A DNA stretch of 64,000 nt from assembly GCA_937951615.1 (NCBI GenBank), contig CALFBH010000012.1, positions 62,001 through 126,000 on the forward strand, written 5' to 3'. Under the pieces are notes generated by a model, which was given only the letters and a program-made list of their open reading frames with translations, was not told the DNA's origin and made no database searches. The DNA comes from an uncultured Saprospiraceae bacterium (lineage in GTDB: Bacteria > Bacteroidota > Bacteroidia > Chitinophagales > Saprospiraceae). The position numbers were made by a program, and so were the translations under genes. Positions 33,618 through 42,345 of this stretch are shown here, piece after piece (the stretch's first letter is position 1; each line of letters begins with the position of its first letter).

Positions 33618-33668
33618 TAATTGAGTTGATTGAGTGTATTAAGTAATTACTCAATCAACTCAATTACT
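33618..33668. terminator. Perfect 19-bp inverted repeat between convergent genes
   Basis: GTAATTGAGTTGATTGAGT and its exact complement separated by 13 bases. It lies between the second FKBP gene and the convergent M28 peptidase gene and could terminate both; it is also a member of the dispersed TTGAGTTGATTGAG repeat family. Confidence 0.6.
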
Positions 33669-33675
33669 TAATTAA

Positions 33676-35382
33676 CTAAAATTCCACATCCAACTCCACT
33701 TCTTCCCCCTTCCGTTCCACCACGACTTTCGTCGAATCACCAGGATTAAATTTGCCCAGCGCATCCATATAATCGTAAATATCTTTGACGTCTAAGTCGC
33801 CCATTTTTACAATAATATCATCTGGCAGAAAGCCTGCTTTGTCGGCTGCTTTGCCTTCGCTCACGCCATCTATTTTCATCCCTTTTCCGCTGTAGCCATA
33901 ATTGGGCATCACGCCGAGCGTGACATTGAAGCGGCGCATACCGCCTTTATCCTGTGAGTCTTTTGTTTTTGTAAATTCCAATTTGCCCATATCCTGAGAA
34001 GCCATGATGATATTATACATCAAGTCCTGCACCTGGCGCATACCAGAATAATTCAGTGTTTCAGGATCATCGCTTGGCTTGTGGTAGTCGGAATGTGTAC
34101 CAGAGAAAAAGCCCAGCACGGGAATATTTTTGAGATAAAAAGAAGTATGATCCGTCGGCCCGACGCCAGATTCCAGCGACTGGATATTCAATGCCCAGGC
34201 TTTAGGCGTTGCAGTGACGATTAGATTGCCCCAGGCAGGTGAAGTGCCTGTGCCATGGACGGTCAGCGTCCGATTTTTGATGCGCCCGACCATGTCCATA
34301 TTGAACATATAGCTGATCTGCTCCAATGGAATGGTAGGTTGATTGACAAAATAACTGGATCCTAGTAAACCCATTTCCTCGCCTGAAAAACCAATAAACA
34401 TATAATTATAGCCTTTAGCATTTTTATCTTTTTTCAATTGTTTTGCCAACTCAATCATCACTGAAATGCCACTGGCATTATCGTCTGCGCCATTATGAAT
34501 TTCTGGTTCTTTGCCAGTATGCAATGAGCCAAAAGCACCATAACCAAGATGGTCATAATGTCCGCCGATGACTACAGTCTCCGCTGCATCATTATCAATC
34601 CAGCCGATGACATTATGTCCAGTACGCTCGTCTTTTATCAAATCGACCGCCACTTCAGCTTCTTTGCACAACTGCTTTTTGATGCGTTTAGAATCTATCG
34701 CAAAAACAACTGGAATCGACAAGGGCGTAATCCGTTTGGTATAATCAGGGATCGGACTTTCTCCTTCGCCAGAGTTGATGAAAACGACTGCGGCTGCTCC
34801 TTTTTTCTCCGCGACTTCGGCTTTGTATTTCAAGTCGGTAAACTGTGCAATGGCAGAATGAGGCGTGCTGCCATCTATCGGCGTAGCCACTTCAATGACG
34901 AATATCTTACCTGCCAGATTTTTCTTTTTGGCATAATCGTTCACCTTATCTTCTGGTGCGACTATCCCATAACCGACTTCTTCCAGTTTGCCTTTTGCTG
35001 TGCCGTTTCCGCTAAATTCTAAAGCATAAAAATCGCGTTCTACGGTCAGACTTTCCTTGCGAAGCTGAAGCCTGTTATTCTTACCATACAGTCGCCCCGC
35101 CAGCACATCAAAAGCTTGTAAGTAAGAACCTTTATCGCCTTTCCCTTCAACACCCACTGCCTTGAATTGGTCGATGATGTATTCGGCAGCCATCATTTCG
35201 CCTTTGGTGCCGGTCTCGCGGCCTTCCATTTTATCATCAGCTAATATGGTGACATGTTGTTTGAGTTCGGAAAGGCTGGAAATTTCCTGTGCTTGTCCGC
35301 TTATCGCGAATAGGAAGAAGAGTAGGGGCGTGGAGAGTTTTTTTAATGCCTGCGTTGAGCTTAGTCGAAATGTGTTTTTCAT
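33676..35382 (-). CDS. Exported M28 family zinc aminopeptidase with PA and PDZ domains
   Basis: Signal peptide MKNTFRLSSTQALKKLSTPL... ending SGQAQ, from the ATG at 35382; the ATG at 35472 lies in repeat sequence. A PA-like insert (about 120-260) precedes the peptidase core, with zinc ligands in GGHYDHLG, GADDNASG, SGEEMGLLGS and DMVGR, and a final His in GPTDHTSFY. Residues about 480-565 form a PDZ domain (GMKIDGVSEGKAADKAGFLP). It would cleave N-terminal residues from peptides in the periplasm or outside. 568 residues, single gene. Confidence 0.92.
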   Translation of the reverse strand: MKNTFRLSSTQALKKLSTPLLFFLFAISGQAQEISSLSELKQHVTILADDKMEGRETGTKGEMMAAEYIIDQFKAVGVEGKGDKGSYLQAFDVLAGRLYGKNNRLQLRKESLTVERDFYALEFSGNGTAKGKLEEVGYGIVAPEDKVNDYAKKKNLAGKIFVIEVATPIDGSTPHSAIAQFTDLKYKAEVAEKKGAAAVVFINSGEGESPIPDYTKRITPLSIPVVFAIDSKRIKKQLCKEAEVAVDLIKDERTGHNVIGWIDNDAAETVVIGGHYDHLGYGAFGSLHTGKEPEIHNGADDNASGISVMIELAKQLKKDKNAKGYNYMFIGFSGEEMGLLGSSYFVNQPTIPLEQISYMFNMDMVGRIKNRTLTVHGTGTSPAWGNLIVTATPKAWALNIQSLESGVGPTDHTSFYLKNIPVLGFFSGTHSDYHKPSDDPETLNYSGMRQVQDLMYNIIMASQDMGKLEFTKTKDSQDKGGMRRFNVTLGVMPNYGYSGKGMKIDGVSEGKAADKAGFLPDDIIVKMGDLDVKDIYDYMDALGKFNPGDSTKVVVERKGEEVELDVEF

Positions 35383-35456
35383 AATCGTTTGTCTGTTTTC
35401 AATGATGGACATGATATAAGACAAAGATAGGTGGTTTTTTGTTGTTGGAAAAAAAG

Positions 35457-35522
35457 TTAGCCACGAATGCACGAATCTTTCACGAATTATTATTCGTCCA
35501 TAATTCGTGCATTCGTGGCTAA
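35457..35522. repeat. TTAGCCACGAATGCACGAAT palindrome
   Basis: Twenty-base arms in perfect inverted orientation around a 26-base centre that itself contains CACGAATTATTATTCGT. It recurs at 51879-51929, with a half-copy at 6306. Confidence 0.85.
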
Positions 35523-35557
35523 AATGTACATGTCACGCTTTATGAAGTTCACGAATG

Positions 35558-36445
35558 TTAGATGTCTAATTTCTCTCCGTTGTACCAAAGTTCAGGGGTA
35601 TCCGCATATTTTAAATCAGCGGCTATATTGACCATAGCCATATTGAAAGCAAACTCATAATCAGTTCCTTCACCAAGACTTTGATAAAAACCAACCGAAA
35701 AATTGGTAGCAGCCTTATCGCCAACCTTATCATTCATGCCTACTACATAAATGCCATGTTTACTAATGACCTCGGCTTGTTCACTGGCGTAGCAAGCATT
35801 TAAAACCACACATTTTACCGTGTCTTTAAACATCTTGAACAATCTGTCTAAACCTGCTGTAGGGAATAAAACCAAATCACCATTGTCATCTTGAACAGCC
35901 AAACCCCTTTCCTTACCCCCATGTCCTGAAAAATGTACAATTTCAGGCTTTTGTTTGAGCATTGCTTTTGTAATCGTAGGGATTTGCACTGCGGGTTCGC
36001 TTTCTAAGTCAAAGTCAGCTCGTTGAGTAGCTGCCGCTAAACCATCTTTTACTTTTCGAAGTTCATCACCCAATCTTAGCTGCGACGTATCTCTTGGATT
36101 GGCAGTAAGGAAAAGAATTTTACGAATGGTGTTTTGGGGAGTTTTAGCATTATTTGGAGCATCATTTCCTACCTCAACATCATTTCCATTTTCTGGTAGC
36201 CTTGGCAGGATTTCATTGAGATTATAAGTTAATTTCGATTCAGCAATTCCATAATTTTCTTGACTAATAAGCCCATTGGCTCGATCTCTACTGTTTCGAT
36301 TGAAGGCAGCAATCTGCATCAGCAAATCATTTTCTATATAGCGATCACGCCCTTTTACATAAGCTGATAGCGTTTCTAATGCTTCTTTGTATTTTAGGTC
36401 TGCAATTAAACCTTGCACGAATTCTGTAATTTCCTGTTTTGTCAT
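35558..36445 (-). CDS. EAD11-CHAT domain protein (caspase-like protease of a conflict system)
   Basis: 295 residues. Residues 1-85 are helical and resemble effector-associated domain 11 (ITEFVQGLIADLKYKEALET, and ANGLISQENYGIAESKLTYN), an adaptor that joins effectors to sensors in bacterial conflict systems. Residues about 107-290 are a CHAT domain: ILFLTANPRDTSQLRLGDEL, catalytic His175 in IVHFSGHGG and catalytic Cys218 in CVVLNACYASEQAEVI. CHAT proteases cut target proteins after activation, often leading to cell death. It is divergent from the TIR-FGE gene with a 413-bp spacer. The absence of a sensor within the same protein suggests a partner carrying EAD11 elsewhere. Confidence 0.82.
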   Translation of the reverse strand: MTKQEITEFVQGLIADLKYKEALETLSAYVKGRDRYIENDLLMQIAAFNRNSRDRANGLISQENYGIAESKLTYNLNEILPRLPENGNDVEVGNDAPNNAKTPQNTIRKILFLTANPRDTSQLRLGDELRKVKDGLAAATQRADFDLESEPAVQIPTITKAMLKQKPEIVHFSGHGGKERGLAVQDDNGDLVLFPTAGLDRLFKMFKDTVKCVVLNACYASEQAEVISKHGIYVVGMNDKVGDKAATNFSVGFYQSLGEGTDYEFAFNMAMVNIAADLKYADTPELWYNGEKLDI

Positions 36446-36597
36446 TTTGAATGTAGTTTGGTAAATAGTAGCCGGTCAGCAACAAACAACAGCAGTTACT
36501 TCTCGAAGTTATGTTCAAATTTACAAAATAAAGCTACAAAAAAGGAATATGTAAAGAGGAAGTTGGGGTCTGTGACAAATTGGCTTATGATTTAAAA

Positions 36598-36787
36598 GTC
36601 CTGAAAGGACGATATATGTCAGCGATGGAAGTATTCCATCGGAAAAGGTAAGGATTTTTATAAAGCCCTGCATGGGCGGCATAAAACAGAATGCCAGATG
36701 AAAATGTCGTCCCTGTAGGACTAAAAAAAACGAATTGATTACGAGGGACGTTGTCCCTCGCTAACATATTTCGCTCTTCCAGGGCTT
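36598..36787. repeat. CTGAAAGGACG repeat element, copy B (about 190 bp)
   Basis: Begins GTCCTGAAAGGACGATATATGT and ends CTCGCTAACATATTTCGCTC plus a short GC tail. Nearly the same order of subunits occurs at 50559-50735, and a half-copy in reverse at 6323-6355. Each end holds a short stem (GTCCTgaaAGGAC; GCCCTgcatgGGC). It fills the spacer between the CHAT and TIR-FGE genes. Confidence 0.85.
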
Positions 36788-36842
36788 AGTGCAATTATAC
36801 AGACAAGTTCAGCTTATCATTTTTTTGCTTCGCAAGAATACG

Positions 36843-36850
36843 TATATTTG
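36843..36850 (+). promoter_or_regulatory. -7 element of the TIR-FGE gene
   Basis: TATATTTG (TAnnTTTG) 8 bases before the ATG, so the message would be almost leaderless. A T6G run at 36821-36827 lies 15 bases upstream, closer than the usual -33 distance. Confidence 0.5.
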
Positions 36851-36858
36851 CACCGTAT

Positions 36859-38163
36859 ATGCCGACACAAAACCCACATATCAATATCTTCATTGCCTAT
36901 TCTCGTAAGGATAGAAAATATCTAGACCAACTACGTACCTATCTGATGCCATTAGAATGGAATGAAACCATAAAAATATGGGATGATGGGGAGATTATAG
37001 CTGGTATGGACTGGGAAGAAGCCATAAAAAAAAACCTTGAAACTGCAGACATCATCCTCTTGCTGGTCAGCGCAAATTCGATTGCTTCCAAATACTTTTA
37101 CAAAACAGAAATGGCAAAAGCCATACAAAGACACCAAGACGGAACGGCTGTCGTCATTCCCGTCATCCTACGCGCCTGCCCCTGGACGATGACGCCACTT
37201 AAAGACTTGCAGGCTTTACCCAAGGACGGAACACCCATCACCCAATGGACAGATGATGCAGATGCTTATACGGATATTGTGAATGGTATCAACAGAAGGG
37301 TGGAGTTGATAAATGGAGAATTGGTAAAAGCAGAAAAAGCCAGACTAGAAGCGAAAGCCAAAAAGGAACGGGAAAGAGCAGCAGCAGAAAAAGCTAGACT
37401 GGAAGCTGAAGTCAAAGAAGAAGCCAAGAGAAAAGAAGAGGAAAGGTTAGCCAAATTCCCAGAGCCGATACAGGACTTGCTCAAAGACATGGTCTTGGTA
37501 AAAGGCGGTACATTTAAAATGGGAAGTACAGCATCTGAAGATGAGCAACCAGTTCACGACGTAAGTCTGGATGATTTTAAAATTGGAAAATACCAAATCA
37601 CACAAGCACAATGGCTGGCAGTAATGGGCAATAATCCTGCGCATTTTAAAGGAAATGATAAACGCCCCGTCGAAAATGTAAGCTGGAACGATACGCAGAA
37701 TTTTATCAAAAAACTAAATCAACTGACTGGTGAGACTTTTCATTTGCCCACAGAAGCACAATGGGAATTTGCAGCAAGGGGAGGTGTAGAAAGTAAAGGC
37801 TATAAATATGCAGGCTCAGATAATTTAGAAGCAGTGGCTTGGTATCGTGAAAATAGTTATAAGAAAGGGGAAGACCATCCTGATTATGGCACACATCCCG
37901 TAGGTGAAAAAGCAGCCAATGAATTAGACCTATATGATATGAGTGGAAATGTATGGGAATGGTGCAATGATTGGTATGATAAAGATTATTATAAAAATTG
38001 CCCTAAAAGCAATCCAAAGGGGCCAGACTCGGCCGCCTTTCGGGTTCTCCGCGGCGGGTCTTGGTACTATAGTTCCAGGCTCTGTCGTTCTTCTTATCGT
38101 GACTGGTATCCTCCGCTCATCAGGTTCAACTACGTTGGTTTCCGGCTCGCCGAGACTCCTTAA
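36859..38163 (+). CDS. TIR domain fused to a formylglycine-generating-enzyme-like (CLec) domain; probable DGR target
   Basis: 434 residues. Residues about 8-130 are a TIR domain (INIFIAYSRKDRKYLDQLRT; LLVSANSIASKYFYKTEMAK) with the conserved NADase-type Glu at about position 84. Residues about 150-205 are a charged coiled coil. Residues about 211-434 are an FGE-sulfatase fold (MVLVKGGTFKMGS, PVENVSWNDTQNFI, LPTEAQWEFAARGG, DMSGNVWEWCNDWYD). The C-terminus, from RVLRGGSW (395) to GFRLAETP, has the layout of DGR variable regions: fixed R/C/S/G residues alternating with Tyr, Ser, Leu, Asp, Trp, Phe and Ile. A recognition domain that triggers TIR NAD+ cleavage is the likely logic (inference). It stands opposite the CHAT gene. 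Confidence 0.85.
   Translation: MPTQNPHINIFIAYSRKDRKYLDQLRTYLMPLEWNETIKIWDDGEIIAGMDWEEAIKKNLETADIILLLVSANSIASKYFYKTEMAKAIQRHQDGTAVVIPVILRACPWTMTPLKDLQALPKDGTPITQWTDDADAYTDIVNGINRRVELINGELVKAEKARLEAKAKKERERAAAEKARLEAEVKEEAKRKEEERLAKFPEPIQDLLKDMVLVKGGTFKMGSTASEDEQPVHDVSLDDFKIGKYQITQAQWLAVMGNNPAHFKGNDKRPVENVSWNDTQNFIKKLNQLTGETFHLPTEAQWEFAARGGVESKGYKYAGSDNLEAVAWYRENSYKKGEDHPDYGTHPVGEKAANELDLYDMSGNVWEWCNDWYDKDYYKNCPKSNPKGPDSAAFRVLRGGSWYYSSRLCRSSYRDWYPPLIRFNYVGFRLAETP
38019..38163 (+). other. Candidate DGR variable region (VR)
   Basis: The last 130-145 bases of the TIR-FGE gene are GC-rich with codons unlike the rest of the gene (CGG, CGC, CTC, GGG). They encode RGGSWYYSSRLCRSSYRDWY followed by PPLIRFNYVGFRLA. 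In DGR targets of the CLec/FGE type the varying codons derive from AAC/AAT in a template repeat, between constant codons for W, R, C and GFR, which is what is seen. The template and reverse transcriptase are not in the window. Confidence 0.65.
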
Positions 38164-38357
38164 GCCTCTATACTTTTAGCCTTTTACCCTTTTGTTTTTT
38201 TAGCTTTTTTGCCGCCGAAGGCGGCCGGTTTCGTACCGACGACTTTAGCCGTCGCAGAGCGCGAGGTGAAATCTATAAGTATTTGAATTTAATTTGATTA
38301 AAAATTTAAATAAATTTTATTTGACGGCTAAAGTCGTCAGTACAATGTTGCTCGCCA
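38164..38357. repeat. Palindromes downstream of the candidate VR
   Basis: GCCGCCGAAGGCGGC (38211-38225) is a perfect 6-bp stem with a 3-base loop about 50 bases after the VR. GACGACTTTAGCCGTC near 38239 and its complement GACGGCTAAAGTCGTC near 38321 form a longer inverted repeat. Hairpins after the VR are known to aid DGR retrohoming in the Bordetella phage system; whether these serve that role is unknown. Confidence 0.6.
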
Positions 38358-38385
38358 GTCTGTTTAGTCGCCAATATAGGATTGA

Positions 38386-38433
38386 AAATCAAACGTTTCC
38401 TAAACCTCCGTAGGTTTAGGAAACGTTTGATTT
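38386..38433. terminator. Perfect 22-bp palindrome at the end of the PA14 operon
   Basis: AAATCAAACGTTTCCTAAAC and onwards, with a 4-base loop (CCGT) and an exact complement. It lies just after the stop of the minus-strand PA14 gene, so it probably ends that transcript; T-runs are short. Confidence 0.65.
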
Positions 38434-38439
38434 CACAAG

Positions 38440-40797
38440 CTACTCCACCACCACAAATTTCTCCTTATGCTGCGCTTCATCCGTCTGCAAACCAATAACA
38501 TACAAACCAGCCTGCAAATCGGCAACCGGAATACTCTTCACAGACGCACCAGCTGGATAATCGCCACTGCCGAGCTTGCTAATCAATTCGCCGAAAGGCG
38601 TATAAATCGCGAACTTGACCTTGCCAGCTTCGGGTAGGTTGAAGGTTAGTTTGACCCACTTATTATTTGTGCCTTGCTCTGTTTTTAGCCAGACGGCTGT
38701 ATTGTCTTGTGGCGCGTCGAGTGAACTGTTTTGCGTAGCACTGACGTTACAAGGAATGATGTCTGCAATGAAATTCACATTAGGCTCGGCGGTGAAGCCA
38801 GAGAGTAGGGCGACATAATCGCCTGCTACATAGCTGACATAGCTGCCATCCACTACCTTGCCCGCTGAAAAGACCGTTTCGATCGCATCATAATTGCCGG
38901 AAGCGACTGGATTATTATTGATCGTCAGTGTGACATCAGTACAGTTATTTTCTATAATAGAATTGCCGAGACAGGTACACAAATTATCAAAAACATCATC
39001 ATTGGTAAATGGATTATTATCATCACAAGGCGTGCCGGCTTGTGGACATTCATTGACGGTGAAATTGATTTCGCTGATGCCAAGACAATCACTGCCTTCA
39101 AAATTATTCAAGGCGGTAAACAAGACATAACGGGCAGCAATACCATTAAAATCAGGCATCGTGAAACCTTGATAAGAGGTCAGACCAGAAGCCTGCGACC
39201 AGTTGAAGACGCCCAACTCCGTCCAGGTGATACCATCGAGTGAATAATCTACTGCGACGGTCTGAAAACCCATTTGTGTCGCGCCATTGGCATTATAATT
39301 CCAGATTTGGGAGTTGTCCATGAGGTAAACACCGCCAAAATCGTATTCTATCCAGTGGCTCATGCCGCGTGCTGGATTTGGGCTGTTGCTTTCATTGCAG
39401 GACAACCAAGCATCACCTTCATAATTGGAGTGTTCATCCGTAGCCGCACAATTTTCGTAAGGCGCATAGTCGAGCGAGTTGGAACATTCTGCATCTATGC
39501 AGGGCGTTCCTGTACAGGCGCAGTTTTCGTAGCGGTCATTAAAAGTCGTGACGAGTCCATCATCGCAAGGTGTTCCGGGAGGAATGCAGGCTTCTTCACA
39601 TTCGTATTGATACAAATAAGTCGCATCAAGATACCGCCATTCTGTGCCTTCATGGAAAGGCGTTTTCCAAAAGACATTATAAAAATCAGAGCCTGTATTT
39701 TCCTGATGGGTCAATTCGATATAATAATACTGACCAGCTTCTAAGTAAAGTGGATCAGAAGTTTGTGCAGGCTCATAATCGTGACCAAAATACCAGCCAC
39801 TATTGTCGAGAAAACAGATTTCAGTGGCATCTGCTGGATTGTCTGTCATGCTGAACTTGAGGCGGGATTCTATATTAGAAATAATGTTGAAGGTATAATT
39901 GCCCGTAACGGGAACAGACAAATAAGCCTGTATGCGTGTGCCGTATAATTCATAATCAAAAGTACGTGGTCCCTGAAATTTGCCGGAAAAGACTTCGCCC
40001 CGACTTGGACTTAGTGGATAATTCTCATTGGCGTAAAGCCCATCAAGATTATAACCTTCGATGCCATCGTAATAAAAAGCACGAATCGACCCTCGCTTGC
40101 CTACGCAGGCAGGTGCAGAAGCTGGCTTGCCAGAACAATTGCAAAGTCCGTCCTGCTGGTCATCGGTTGTGCTTGGATTGCCATCATCACAAGCCGTTCC
40201 CGCTAAGGGGCAAATGGGCTGACAAAGGTCTTTGTGCAAATAAACACCATTGATGACTTCCCAGTCGGGCGAAGCAGCCTGTGAAGGACGTTTCCAGTGA
40301 ACACGGACAAAATCGCCGCCGCCACCTTCTTTGTAAATGGCTTCAAAATAATAATAGGCATCAGCCGTCAATGTGATATTGCCAGAGGTCTGTTCAGGGT
40401 ATTTGTAATGCTCATCTCTACCCGTCCAGCCGGGAATAGAGGCGATGGTATCCAGATTTGCCCGTAGGCTGTCTGTACTTAAAAACAGTAGAGAATTGTC
40501 ATCTCCAGTCAGGTTAAAAGTATAAATACCTGTTTCGGGAGCACGGATAAAACCACGTACCAGTCCGCCAAAATCATCCAGATAATTAGCTGGTGTGGCT
40601 ATAGAATTGAGGCGTTTGGCCATGTTCGGACTTTGCGGAAAATTGTGTTCATGGTTCAGGTATTCCAGACTGCTATTCGATACATCGGTATATAACAACC
40701 AGTCAATACTGCCCTGCGGGCCAATACAACTTTGTGCAGAGGCGGCAAGTCCAATGGAGCTGATGATAAGGAAGGAAATATATTTTATATAAGTCAT
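38440..40797 (-). CDS. Secreted multidomain protein: PA14 domains, discoidin-like domain, T9SS sorting domain
   Basis: 785 residues, signal peptide ending ASAQ. Two PA14-type domains (about 28-190 and 230-400; blocks such as APETGIYTFNLTGDDNSLLF and SVPVTGNYTFNI) are separated by Cys-rich linkers of the form CPLAGTACDDGNPSTTDDQ, repeated four times. A discoidin/F5-8C-like segment follows at about 450-590 (GMSHWIEYDFGGVYLMDNSQ). The end is a T9SS sorting domain (VKFAIYTPFGELISKLGSGD to EKFVVVE). Probably a cell-surface carbohydrate-binding or adhesive protein. It is the last gene of a three-gene minus-strand run after DUF1800 and DUF1501. Confidence 0.85.
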   Translation of the reverse strand: MTYIKYISFLIISSIGLAASAQSCIGPQGSIDWLLYTDVSNSSLEYLNHEHNFPQSPNMAKRLNSIATPANYLDDFGGLVRGFIRAPETGIYTFNLTGDDNSLLFLSTDSLRANLDTIASIPGWTGRDEHYKYPEQTSGNITLTADAYYYFEAIYKEGGGGDFVRVHWKRPSQAASPDWEVINGVYLHKDLCQPICPLAGTACDDGNPSTTDDQQDGLCNCSGKPASAPACVGKRGSIRAFYYDGIEGYNLDGLYANENYPLSPSRGEVFSGKFQGPRTFDYELYGTRIQAYLSVPVTGNYTFNIISNIESRLKFSMTDNPADATEICFLDNSGWYFGHDYEPAQTSDPLYLEAGQYYYIELTHQENTGSDFYNVFWKTPFHEGTEWRYLDATYLYQYECEEACIPPGTPCDDGLVTTFNDRYENCACTGTPCIDAECSNSLDYAPYENCAATDEHSNYEGDAWLSCNESNSPNPARGMSHWIEYDFGGVYLMDNSQIWNYNANGATQMGFQTVAVDYSLDGITWTELGVFNWSQASGLTSYQGFTMPDFNGIAARYVLFTALNNFEGSDCLGISEINFTVNECPQAGTPCDDNNPFTNDDVFDNLCTCLGNSIIENNCTDVTLTINNNPVASGNYDAIETVFSAGKVVDGSYVSYVAGDYVALLSGFTAEPNVNFIADIIPCNVSATQNSSLDAPQDNTAVWLKTEQGTNNKWVKLTFNLPEAGKVKFAIYTPFGELISKLGSGDYPAGASVKSIPVADLQAGLYVIGLQTDEAQHKEKFVVVE

Positions 40798-40812
40798 TTT
40801 ATTTTGTATTAA

Positions 40813-40860
40813 TTAGGTTTTCGTAGCGGAAATTCATGAATTTCCGCTACGAAAACCTAA
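40813..40860. repeat. 48-bp perfect palindrome centred on ATTCATGAAT
   Basis: Arms TTAGGTTTTCGTAGCGGAAA... to its exact complement. It lies between the PA14 and DUF1501 genes and supplies the TAG stop of the latter. A relative with the same centre occurs at 53116-53165. Confidence 0.9.
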
Positions 40861-42278
40861 ATGGATAAAAAGCCCAATGGCATAGTGGTCGGATTTGGGG
40901 AATAGAAATTACCGATATTTGGCAAAATCAATGGTAAATCGGTGTAAGGCACACCAAACCATAAAGCCAGTTCAGCAAAATACTCATCCACTGAAGTTGT
41001 CGGAATGAGTCGTCCTCTATTTTCATCTGCCATCAATGGATTACCTGACAGATATAAGTCGGGATACGAACCATAAAACTCCTTCCCGTTTACTGCACCA
41101 CCTGCTACCATACAATGTCCGCCCCAGGCGTGGTCAGAGCCACGTCCATTGGAGGTCAGTGTTCTGGCGAAATCAGAAATGGTGAATAAAGTCACTTTGT
41201 CTTCCATCCCAATTTCTGTTAGTGCCTGAAAAAATTCTGCAATGGCATCGCTGACCTGACCGAGCATCAATTCCTGATTATCGAATACCTCATCATGATG
41301 ATCCCAACCGCCAAAATTCATAAAAAAAGTTTGTCGGCACATACCGAGGTCGTTTTGCGCACCAATGACTTTAGCTGCCATAGCCAGATTTTCAGAGAGA
41401 TAATTGTCGGAAAAATTAGTCGCAAAAGCAGGTACAGTATCTACAGCACTCTTGAAAATTTCCAGGGACTCCAGTGACTGTCTGGTCAATGTACCAAAAG
41501 CATTTTGGAGGTTATTGCTGTACATTTGCCCAGCCATGCTATTGACTGCCTGTTCTCTCAAATCCTGAATAAAACCAGAATTGCTCATCCAGGTTCTATA
41601 TTGTTCCAGCCCTTCCACGCCTGAGCCTTGATTGCTGATAGAATATTCCAGTACGCTATTTCCTGTTTGCCAAATATTTCTGCCCGAGAGGGAGATGTTC
41701 ATGGAGATGTCCTGATTGGGATTCTGGTTTTTTAGCATATCAGCTACTTTTCCGCCCCAGCCAATAGAAGACCGACTATTGGGAATAGAAGTCTGCCACT
41801 GTTCTAACTGGTCGGAGTGTGAGTATAAACCAAGTGGAATCTGCTTTGCGCCAGACTGATATTCGCTGTAATTATTGACTCGTTCAATGAGTGTGCCTAC
41901 ATTATTGATGATGGCAGCATTGCCAGAATTGAACATATTCTGTACGCCTCCCATACTTGGATGCAAGCCCAAATCTTTGCCAATTGGCGTATTGGGATTC
42001 AAAGGCAGGAGTACATTTTGATCTAAAGCCAAATCAGCCCGTGTTGCCGCATAGTCTGCATATTCGGAGATGCCTCTTGGGACGACCATATTATAAGAAT
42101 CATTGCCGCCACTCAGCATAATACAGACGAGTGCCTTATAGTTGCCACTATTGGCAGAATTATAGCTGGCCAGTTGATTGGCCATCATCATATTGGATAA
42201 AGTCGATAGCAGGGTTGTGGAGCCAAGTGCTGCACAACTGGCCTGCCCGAGAAATTTTCTTCTTGATATATTTTTCAT
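40857..42278 (-). CDS. DUF1501 family protein (Tat-exported)
   Basis: 473 residues. The N-terminus has a twin-arginine signal (ISRRKFLGQASCAALGSTTL). Family blocks: ALVCIMLSGGNDSYNMVVPR, LYSHSDQLEQWQTSIP, TLFTISDFARTLTSNGRGSD followed by HAWGGHC. The family is related to the alkaline-phosphatase/sulfatase fold and nearly always pairs with DUF1800, as here. The function is unknown; export of a folded cofactor-containing enzyme is suggested by the Tat signal. The stop codon lies in a palindrome. Confidence 0.92.
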   Translation of the reverse strand: MKNISRRKFLGQASCAALGSTTLLSTLSNMMMANQLASYNSANSGNYKALVCIMLSGGNDSYNMVVPRGISEYADYAATRADLALDQNVLLPLNPNTPIGKDLGLHPSMGGVQNMFNSGNAAIINNVGTLIERVNNYSEYQSGAKQIPLGLYSHSDQLEQWQTSIPNSRSSIGWGGKVADMLKNQNPNQDISMNISLSGRNIWQTGNSVLEYSISNQGSGVEGLEQYRTWMSNSGFIQDLREQAVNSMAGQMYSNNLQNAFGTLTRQSLESLEIFKSAVDTVPAFATNFSDNYLSENLAMAAKVIGAQNDLGMCRQTFFMNFGGWDHHDEVFDNQELMLGQVSDAIAEFFQALTEIGMEDKVTLFTISDFARTLTSNGRGSDHAWGGHCMVAGGAVNGKEFYGSYPDLYLSGNPLMADENRGRLIPTTSVDEYFAELALWFGVPYTDLPLILPNIGNFYSPNPTTMPLGFLSI

Positions 42279-42345
42279 CTTTTTTTTATTGTGTTGATGT
42301 GTTGAGGTGTTGTCGTGTTGATGTTTGCATTGTCATTGATACTGC

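Noticed and set aside
38164-38439. DGR template repeat or reverse transcriptase next to the TIR-FGE gene
   Set aside because: The downstream region holds only palindromes, and no second copy of the VR sequence or RT motif (xxDD) was seen in the window.
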